6,227 nucleotides of DNA from Pyrodictiaceae archaeon. GTDB lineage: Archaea > Thermoproteota > Thermoprotei_A > Sulfolobales > Pyrodictiaceae. The DNA lies in the NCBI GenBank assembly GCA_027046105.1, contig JALTZQ010000027.1, forward strand, positions 1 to 6,227. The letters are read 5' to 3'. The notes beneath the pieces were generated by a model that was given only the letters and a program-made list of their open reading frames with translations, had not been told where the DNA came from and did no database searches. A program made the position numbers and the translations under genes. Of this stretch, positions 1-4,623 are shown one piece after another. The first letter of the stretch is position 1. Each line of letters opens with the position of its first letter.

Positions 1-28
1 CCCTGTGGTCAACAAGACCCACAAAGGG
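1..28. repeat. Imperfect inverted repeat (hairpin) at the window edge
   Basis: Bases 1-10 pair with 16-28 around the loop AACAA. The pairs are CCCT (1-4) with AGGG (25-28), GTGG (5-8) with CCAC (19-22), and TC (9-10) with GA (16-17), leaving a two-base bulge (AA at 23-24) and a one-base bulge (C at 18). It lies 20 bases beyond the stop of the integrase fragment, where the G+C-rich sequence has already ended. It could be a terminator-like stem, the edge of another element, or chance. The left context is cut off, so its role is open. Confidence 0.35.
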
Positions 29-47
29 TGGGGGATGTGGCATGAAT

Positions 48-575
48 CTAAAACAATAGAGTTGAAAGTACTGGAACGGACACAAGCTCCGCCCAGTCTA
101 CCTCGACGCGCTCCGACACCTTGCTCTCCGTTCTGCGCTTCAACAGCGAGAGATAGCGCTCCATGGCGTCCTTGCTTATCCGGCCCGTCTCGTAGAGGAA
201 GCGCACCAGCTTCCTGGCCGCCTTGTAGGCCTTGTCGTTGCCCAGGGCCTCGATAGCCTTCTCCTCGTCCAGGTATCCTAGCCTCTCCAGCGCGGAGACG
301 TAGTCGTTCGCGGTGCGCTCCTCGACCCGCTCCTTCTCTACCAGCCACCGCCTGAAAGAAGCCAGGAGACCGCTATGGAGCGATATAACAGGCAGGCCCG
401 ATGACGCTGGCTCGACCATGAGCCTTGCGCGATATAACAGGTCAAGAACCTGCTCCGCCTTACCAGGGCGGCGCTCCGACCAGGCTGAGCTACGGCGGCC
501 CCTATCCACTATTGCTTGTAGGACGGCTAATAAGTCTGCGGCCATCAGAACCGATAGCAGCCTCACACAAAGCAC
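48..575 (-). CDS. Truncated SSV-type integrase (tyrosine recombinase), N-terminal part only
   Basis: This is the N-terminal part of a site-specific recombinase that would integrate a virus or plasmid into a tRNA gene. The segment from FRRWLVEKERVEERTANDY to the LLKRR stretch matches, from memory, the core-binding domain of SSV1 integrase (FYDYL...ERGISEKTAKDYI, then KAYRLFARFL), including a short basic helix run before the expected catalytic domain. The frame stops at 48 soon after VDWAEL, so the catalytic Arg, His-x-x-Arg and Tyr motifs are absent. The full family is about 330 residues; this frame has 175. The annotated start is GTG at 575; ATG at 545 (MAADLLAV) is an alternative. Residues from about 26 (from the GTG) are encoded by a tRNA-Thr 5' half, the expected place for attP in this family. 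If the element is integrated here, the sequence before the tRNA half is host DNA and the start is fortuitous. Probably non-functional. Confidence 0.7.
   Translation of the reverse strand: MLCVRLLSVLMAADLLAVLQAIVDRGRRSSAWSERRPGKAEQVLDLLYRARLMVEPASSGLPVISLHSGLLASFRRWLVEKERVEERTANDYVSALERLGYLDEEKAIEALGNDKAYKAARKLVRFLYETGRISKDAMERYLSLLKRRTESKVSERVEVDWAELVSVPVLSTLLF
380..441 (-). repeat. Two 13-base direct repeats beside the att core
   Basis: CCTGTTATATCGC (minus strand) occurs at 441-429 and again at 392-380, start to start 49 bases. The copies fall in different reading frames of the integrase ORF (LLYR against PVIS), so they are not a duplicated protein motif. The first copy starts 12 bases after the end of the tRNA half. 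Position and spacing would suit arm-type recombinase or accessory-factor sites, but that is inference. Confidence 0.4.
453..499 (-). other. 5' half of a tRNA-Thr(GGT) gene inside the integrase frame (probable att core)
   Basis: Read on the minus strand from 499: acceptor strand GCCGCCG (499-493), TA (492-491), D stem GCTC (490-487), a ten-base D loop with GG (486-477), D stem GAGC (476-473), G26, anticodon stem CCGCC (471-467), loop CTGGTAA (466-460) with T33 and anticodon GGT, and stem GGCGG (459-455). Both stems pair perfectly. After AG (454-453) a normal variable loop, T arm and acceptor CGGCGGC do not follow, so this is not a complete tRNA. There is no canonical intron after base 37, because the anticodon stem closes directly. 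Its translation (SSAWSERRPGKAE) is typical of a tRNA read as protein. SSV-type integrases carry their attachment site inside the gene, normally as a tRNA 3' half; here it is the 5' half. Confidence 0.75.
527..534 (-). promoter_or_regulatory. TATA-like box upstream of the tRNA half
   Basis: CTTATTAG on the minus strand lies 28-35 bases before the first base of the tRNA half (499). That is a reasonable distance for an archaeal tRNA promoter whose transcript starts a few bases upstream of the mature end. If real, the flank above 499 is host DNA with the original tRNA promoter and the junction is an att site of an integrated element. The same bases also code for D-L-L-A in the integrase frame, so the two readings compete. 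Confidence 0.3.
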
Positions 576-751
576 TACAGAGATTCTACCCCTAGGTTAT
601 ACTCACACTACTTACTTGATCGTTGACAATGGTATGTGTCACTATTGCCTCTATGTAAACTGCTATTACCCTCCCTTACCACATTGGATGTGATAAAAAT
701 GTATATTGCCTTTGATAATGACTGTGGTTAGATTCTCGGGGATTTGGCTCC
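576..751. other. Intergenic stretch without a supported gene
   Basis: The region between the integrase fragment and the lyase gene is lower in G+C than the integrase. I see no plausible coding frame, tRNA or repeat. The only candidate signal is a TTTTT run on the minus strand at 699-695, about 53 bases after the lyase stop, which could be a weak terminator for that gene. Confidence 0.4.
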
Positions 752-1684
752 TTAAGTTCTAGCACAGCCCTTCGAGACTACTAGATAGTTACTATATATG
801 GTGCAGAGAAGCGTGCGTAGACTATCGATTAAATCACTTGGAAGATGCTGTTCGGGTATCCGTGTGTAAAGCTTTACGGGCGCCCCTAGTGCGCTTAACA
901 AAGCTTTTATTAGCTTAGTTAGTGAGGGTGAGGAAGCAAATCGTGTTGCTAGCTCGACGATCATACGGTGCATTTTAATAGCATCCTCGTACCTTCCCTG
1001 CGTCCAGGCAAGGTAAATCCCTGCTAAGAGCTTAGGTACTAGATTAGCTATTGCATCAACAGCTCCATCAGCACCCGTTGCTAGAGCACTTAGCATATAC
1101 TCCCCGTAGCCAGTTAGAACTGCAAAATCACGTCTCACCGATTTAACGAGATGAACGGTTTTATATAGGTAGTGTAGATCAGGTTCGGTAATCTTCACGC
1201 CTACTACACCGCTATGTTCCACCGCTAGCTGGTAAATCACGTCTATAGGTACCGCATAACCCACATGGCTAGAAATGGTGTATACAACCAATGGCTTATT
1301 GGATGCATCAGCTATGCGCGCGAAGAAATCGAAGAGGGCTTGTTTAGTAGGCTTGTAATAGAGCGGTGGAGTCGTGAAAACGGCATCTACATCAACGTCA
1401 CGTAATTTCTTCGCATTCTCTAGTGCCTCATCGATAGTTGCTGCAGCTACACTCGCGATTACCTTAACGTTCTTACGCGCGTCAAGTACAGCTTCATAAA
1501 GTTTTAACCGCTCCTCCATTCTTAGATATAGTGACTCCCCAACTGTGCCAGCAACATAAAGCCCATTAATACCACTATCCTCAAGCGCCTTTACAAGCCA
1601 CTTAACAGCCTCAAGGTCAATCTCTCCACTTTTACCAAATGGCGTAACTGTAGCAACTACAATACCTGAAACAAAAGGCTCCAA
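752..1684 (-). CDS. Dihydrodipicolinate synthase / KDG aldolase family lyase (DapA superfamily)
   Basis: This is a Schiff-base class I lyase, a cytosolic TIM barrel that adds pyruvate to, or releases it from, an aldehyde-type partner. From the TTG start (310 aa) the family markers are IVVATVTPF (8-16), GTVGE (46-50), PPLYY (106-110), the catalytic Tyr in YTISSHVG (Tyr135) and the Schiff-base Lys in GVKITEPD (Lys164). Thr47, Tyr110 and Tyr135 form the proton-relay triad. His140 stands where true DHDPS has the carboxylate-binding Arg, and Val48 replaces the second Thr of GTTGE, so a lysine-pathway role is doubtful; a 2-keto-3-deoxy-sugar-acid aldolase or related lyase is as likely. The frame is open to ATG 1738, but the 18 extra residues do not look like the family. 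TTG at 1684 has GGTG about 8 bases upstream and starts just before the conserved first strand. It is divergent from the permease gene. Substrate not resolved. Confidence 0.88.
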   Translation of the reverse strand: MEPFVSGIVVATVTPFGKSGEIDLEAVKWLVKALEDSGINGLYVAGTVGESLYLRMEERLKLYEAVLDARKNVKVIASVAAATIDEALENAKKLRDVDVDAVFTTPPLYYKPTKQALFDFFARIADASNKPLVVYTISSHVGYAVPIDVIYQLAVEHSGVVGVKITEPDLHYLYKTVHLVKSVRRDFAVLTGYGEYMLSALATGADGAVDAIANLVPKLLAGIYLAWTQGRYEDAIKMHRMIVELATRFASSPSLTKLIKALLSALGAPVKLYTRIPEQHLPSDLIDSLRTLLCTIYSNYLVVSKGCART

Positions 1685-1717
1685 AGATTTACACCAGGAT
1701 AATCTTGTTAAACTAGA

Positions 1718-1785
1718 ACAATAATATTTGTATTGCATATAGACCCATAATCATGATACAATAATATTTATGATGATGGTATCAT
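1718..1785. promoter_or_regulatory. Divergent promoter region with repeated TATA-like motif and operator-like dyads
   Basis: ACAATAATATTT occurs at 1718-1729 and 1758-1769, exactly 40 bases apart. On the minus strand the 1718 copy is about 40 bases before TTG 1684, and the 1758 copy about 27 before the alternative ATG 1738. On the plus strand the 1758 copy continues as a box for the permease, giving a leader of about 50 bases. The second copy is flanked by the perfect palindrome ATCATGAT (1750-1757) and by ATGAT-GGT-ATCAT (1773-1785). Bases 1750-1777 also form an imperfect dyad with 9 of the outer 11 positions matching. A regulator bound here could occlude TATA-binding protein for both genes; function is inferred. 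Confidence 0.45.
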
Positions 1786-1816
1786 TATGTGTTTTATCCC
1801 CCTATCATCCCACTAG

Positions 1817-1825
1817 AATATATAT
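1817..1825 (+). promoter_or_regulatory. Second TATA-like box before the permease
   Basis: AATATATAT is centred about 24 bases before the chosen ATG at 1845. Used as a TATA box it would give a nearly leaderless transcript, which conflicts with the good ribosome binding site at 1834-1839. The box at 1761-1770 is the alternative. Confidence 0.3.
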
Positions 1826-1833
1826 CAGAGCAC

Positions 1834-1839
1834 GAGGTG
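1834..1839 (+). promoter_or_regulatory. Ribosome binding site that sets the permease start
   Basis: GAGGTG ends five bases before ATG 1845 and matches the anti-Shine-Dalgarno GGAGGTG pattern. It favours this start over the upstream in-frame ATG codons at 1770-1778, whose extra residues (SLCVLSPYHPTRIYIRARG) look unlike the family. Confidence 0.6.
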
Positions 1840-1844
1840 TGGTT

Positions 1845-3308
1845 ATGGCTGAGGAATTGAGTAAAACACTAAGTGAAACCTTAAAGCAAATTCCTCGGCC
1901 GCCACGCGCAACTCTAAGCTGGTTAGTGACAGTATTTGGTCCTGGAGCCATAATAGCATCTGTGACACTGGGTAGTGGAGAACTCGTATGGACACCAAGA
2001 GCTGCTGTAGCCTTCGGTTATGCCATGACATGGGCCTTCCTCTACGGTATCTGGGTCAAGGGTGTTATACAATGGCTTGCCAATAGATGGTATGTGCTTA
2101 CAGGAGAGACCGCGATGAGTGCAACAAGGCGTATAATTGGCTCATGGTTTAACATCTTAATGCTTATCTCAATTTTATCCGTCATGCCATTGTGGTTTAC
2201 AATACTTAGTTCACTAGCTGCCCAAGTGCCGTGGACAGCGCTTGGAAGACCTGTGAGTCTGCATGCATTTTGGATCCCAATTGTAGCCATTACCATAGTA
2301 ATTCTAGCTCTCTCTGCTAAGCTTGGTAAAGCATATAGTGTGCTTGAGAAGCTCATGCAAACTATTCTATGGGCTATGTTTATTGCGTTCTGGATCGCTG
2401 TGCTCATTGGCACTAGACCTGATTGGGGTGCCTTCCTTAGTAATCTCTTTGTGCCACGATTACCCGAGTTTGAACCTTGGATAAAGGAGGTTGCCCCGGA
2501 CATATACAAGCTTGGTCCATTCCTAATACTTGGTACAGCTCTAGGAGCCCTTGGAGGCGGAATACAGGATTACGTTGGTTATAATGCAATGCTTTACGAG
2601 AAACGATGGGGTCTAACTAGTTTCGTTAACCGATTCATGAAGATCTATACAAAACTCGGACGAAGAAAAGTTGAACTACCCGAGTCTGGCGATGAGGCCG
2701 AGAAGCTAAAAGGATGGCTAAAGCCTGCAGCTTTTGACGTTGGATTCTCCTACCTCATGGTATTCATAGTCACCATTCCCGCTGTTATACTGTCTGTTGA
2801 GGTATTAAGACCAAGACATTTAGCACCTACAGGACTGAAAATGGTTGAGGTCCAAGCAGCCTGGCTAACTGAGACTATAGGCCCGTGGGCAGGCGTGCTT
2901 TGGTGGATAGGCGCTTTCTTTGCACTATGGGGTACTTTCTATGGCATGTGGGAGGTTTACGCATGGACCATATACGATATGCTTAGAAGTACATGGCCCG
3001 ACAGATTCTCAACACTAAGTCTTAACAAGGTAAGACTCTACCTATGGGCCTACATTGCGATTATAGGTACGATATTTTATGCAACAGGTGCCAGTCTGCC
3101 ACTCTTAGCTGCTTTCGCAGCAGCAGCCACTCACCTATTTGCTCTAGGACTTTGGGGTATTGCACTACTCATAGCGAATCTAAGATATCTTCCAAAGACC
3201 TATAGGCCCCATCCCGTGATAGTCGTGCTTGCCGTAATTGGTAGCATCATATACTTCGTTTACGGTGTAATACAGTTGATACGAGTCTTCGTGCCCCTTG
3301 CGATATAG
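1845..3308 (+). CDS. Nramp-fold membrane transporter without the classical metal-binding motifs
   Basis: Integral membrane protein of 487 aa with about 11 hydrophobic segments: roughly 26-48, 52-75, 100-130, 142-160, 170-192, 222-250, 300-325, 350-376, then three more to the C-terminus. The first segment (GPGAIIASVTLGSGELVW, GSGE at 43-46) aligns with Nramp TM1, where true metal transporters have DPGN. The second has the family's Lys/Trp-rich helix followed by TGET. In TM6 the MPHN motif is replaced by GGGIQDYVGYNA (237-248). The APC/LeuT-type fold is kept but the side chains that bind Mn/Fe are gone. This divergent branch occurs in bacteria and archaea and, to my knowledge, has no settled substrate; annotation pipelines would probably call it an Nramp metal transporter. 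A basic cytoplasmic loop (about 255-295) separates the halves. It is divergent from the lyase gene, with the dehydrogenase 72 bases downstream, which hints at an organic-acid substrate; that is inference. Confidence 0.85.
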   Translation: MAEELSKTLSETLKQIPRPPRATLSWLVTVFGPGAIIASVTLGSGELVWTPRAAVAFGYAMTWAFLYGIWVKGVIQWLANRWYVLTGETAMSATRRIIGSWFNILMLISILSVMPLWFTILSSLAAQVPWTALGRPVSLHAFWIPIVAITIVILALSAKLGKAYSVLEKLMQTILWAMFIAFWIAVLIGTRPDWGAFLSNLFVPRLPEFEPWIKEVAPDIYKLGPFLILGTALGALGGGIQDYVGYNAMLYEKRWGLTSFVNRFMKIYTKLGRRKVELPESGDEAEKLKGWLKPAAFDVGFSYLMVFIVTIPAVILSVEVLRPRHLAPTGLKMVEVQAAWLTETIGPWAGVLWWIGAFFALWGTFYGMWEVYAWTIYDMLRSTWPDRFSTLSLNKVRLYLWAYIAIIGTIFYATGASLPLLAAFAAAATHLFALGLWGIALLIANLRYLPKTYRPHPVIVVLAVIGSIIYFVYGVIQLIRVFVPLAI

Positions 3309-3339
3309 TGCAGTGGGATCATTAAACACGTTAAGATCA

Positions 3340-3345
3340 TTTTTT
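3340..3345 (+). terminator. Oligo-T terminator after the permease gene
   Basis: A run of six T starts 32 bases after the permease stop codon, with no strong stem before it. T runs alone can end archaeal transcription. It suggests the dehydrogenase may have its own promoter, for example CTATACC at 3349-3355, about 28 bases before its ATG. Confidence 0.35.
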
Positions 3346-3380
3346 CCTACTATACCTATTCGTGAACTTGGGGAATATTC

Positions 3381-4445
3381 ATGGCTCGCGTCAAGCTTGC
3401 AATAGTAAATTATCCTTATTTTAAACAATACAGGATTATTGAAGAACATCTTATGAGACTTAAACAATACTATGATGTTGACTTTGTTGATATAGATGGT
3501 TTGAATGACCAAATAGTCCTTGCTCGTGCACTAAAAGGATACCATGTTCTTATTGTTGCTCATACCCCATACTTTGGTGCAGAGTTCCTCAAACATAATA
3601 AGGATGTAGTTCTTATACTACGTTATGGTATAGGATACGATAACATTGATATTCATGCTGCTGAAAGAGAAGGTGTCATTGTAGCTAGGCTACCCAACTA
3701 CATTGAGCGTGAAGCCGTAGCTGAACATACTTTAGCATTAATGCTTGCAGCACTCAGGAGGCTTACTTTAGCTGATCGTGACCTTAGGGAAGGCAGAGTT
3801 AAACCTGGTGTTTACGATGAGTATGTGCTTGAGAAGCTTACGGGGCCAGCTAATCTTTCCGAGTTGACAATAGGCATAGTGGGTCTAGGCAATATAGGAT
3901 CAAGAGTTGCCGAAATACTTGTTAAAGGTTTTGGTGCTAAAGTGCTAGCCTATGATCCCTATGTTAAACCAGAGCTTGCGAAGCGCTTAGGTGTTAAACT
4001 AGCTAGTAGTATCGAGGAACTTATTTCACAAGTCGATATATTAACCATACATGCACCATTAACGCAAGAGACCTATCATATGATAAATCGCAATGTGCTT
4101 AGCAAGGCCAAGCGAGGCCTTATACTCGTTAACACAGCTCGTGGGGCAATAATCGACACCAAGGCCTTACTATGGGCGCTCGACGAAGGTATTGTGAGCA
4201 TGGCAGCTCTTGATGTTTTCGAAGAAGAACCTCTACCTCCTAATCATCCACTACTGAAGAGAGAGAACGTTATAGTTACGCCACATATTGCAGTTTTCGT
4301 CCATACTACACTTAGGAAGATGTTTGAGCACGTAGTTAATGCCGCAATAGCATATGCGGAGGGAAGGCCGTTAGACGAGTATGTCGTTGTAGTCGCGCGT
4401 CCGAAGGCAGCTAGACCCAATCCATTTCAGTTAGAGGTCAGCTAG
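3381..4445 (+). CDS. D-isomer-specific 2-hydroxyacid dehydrogenase (NAD(P)-dependent)
   Basis: A cytosolic oxidoreductase interconverting a 2-oxoacid and a D-2-hydroxyacid. All signature residues are present: the Rossmann GxGxxG at 168-173 (GLGNIG), Asp192 after the second strand (AYDPY), which favours NAD, catalytic Arg254 in NTARG, Glu283 in DVFEEEP and His301 in PHIAVF. The Arg-to-Glu spacing of 29 equals that of E. coli SerA. The substrate domain (1-110) contains LRYGIGYDNID, the usual substrate-loop region. At 354 aa it is slightly long for the core family but has no ACT or other regulatory domain, so classical feedback-regulated SerA is unlikely; a short phosphoglycerate, glyoxylate/hydroxypyruvate or D-lactate-type enzyme is possible. 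The C-terminal tail ends in a Pro/Arg-rich stretch. The ATG at 3381 has GGGG about 8 bases upstream and begins right before the first beta strand (VKLAIVNYP). Substrate cannot be fixed from sequence. Confidence 0.9.
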   Translation: MARVKLAIVNYPYFKQYRIIEEHLMRLKQYYDVDFVDIDGLNDQIVLARALKGYHVLIVAHTPYFGAEFLKHNKDVVLILRYGIGYDNIDIHAAEREGVIVARLPNYIEREAVAEHTLALMLAALRRLTLADRDLREGRVKPGVYDEYVLEKLTGPANLSELTIGIVGLGNIGSRVAEILVKGFGAKVLAYDPYVKPELAKRLGVKLASSIEELISQVDILTIHAPLTQETYHMINRNVLSKAKRGLILVNTARGAIIDTKALLWALDEGIVSMAALDVFEEEPLPPNHPLLKRENVIVTPHIAVFVHTTLRKMFEHVVNAAIAYAEGRPLDEYVVVVARPKAARPNPFQLEVS

Positions 4446-4449
4446 TAAG

Positions 4450-4455
4450 TTTTTT
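4450..4455 (+). terminator. Oligo-T terminator after the dehydrogenase gene
   Basis: Six T residues start five bases after the TAG at 4443-4445. A second run of five T (4532-4536) lies further on. No stem precedes either. These would separate the dehydrogenase from the GTPase transcript. Confidence 0.35.
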
Positions 4456-4564
4456 GCCATAGGAATCATGTGGAGGAGTTTAATTCTATCCTACTACACC
4501 TGCTCACACGAATTGAAGTTGTTTACATGCCTTTTTATCCTACTGAGAGTTAAGGGCATCCAGA

Positions 4565-4581
4565 AAATATTACATACTAAA
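4565..4581 (+). promoter_or_regulatory. Possible TATA region for the GTPase gene
   Basis: The A/T-rich stretch AAATATTACATACTAAAA precedes the GTPase starts; it holds two TATA-like cores (around 4567 and 4577). Transcription about 25 bases downstream would give a leader of roughly 20-30 bases before TTG 4624. It would fall after ATG 4582 and the frame's earlier ATG 4468, arguing against those starts. The rest of 4446-4623 shows no gene; a strong GGAGGAG at 4472-4478 has no start codon at a usable distance. Confidence 0.3.
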
Positions 4582-4623
4582 ATGCAGCTTCATACACTGA
4601 ATAAGTCCCCTGGGTATGTGGGT

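Noticed and set aside
438..499. Complete functional tRNA-Thr gene
   Set aside because: The variable loop, the canonical T loop and the acceptor 3' strand CGGCGGC are missing downstream, and the continuing sequence codes for the integrase domain.
361..499. Intron-interrupted tRNA (common in crenarchaea)
   Set aside because: The anticodon stem closes without an intron at the canonical 37/38 position, and no tRNA 3' exon was found anywhere downstream on the minus strand within the window.
313..693. 126-codon open frame on the plus strand across the integrase region
   Set aside because: It is antisense to the integrase core-binding domain and the tRNA half, with Arg/Ser/Pro-rich low-quality translation; it is a shadow of G+C-rich coding sequence.
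1770..1855. C/D-box sRNA suggested by ATGATGA at 1770-1776
   Set aside because: The only nearby CTGA (about 1849) is too far and inside the permease gene, and no convincing C'/D' boxes lie between.
2042..2509. 155-codon frame on the minus strand within the permease gene
   Set aside because: It is antisense to a clear membrane protein with family motifs; no start signal or recognisable domain.
3180..3512. 110-codon frame on the minus strand spanning the permease-dehydrogenase junction
   Set aside because: It overlaps two well-supported genes in antisense and gives a low-complexity Ile/Asn/Tyr-rich translation.
4472..4478. Strong GGAGGAG ribosome binding site as evidence for a small gene
   Set aside because: No ATG, GTG or TTG follows at a workable distance, and the local frame does not look coding.
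4487..4544. Nine-base repeat TATCCTACT at 4487-4495 and 4536-4544
   Set aside because: Only two short copies in an A/T-rich spacer; no dyad, phase or array structure supports a CRISPR or operator.
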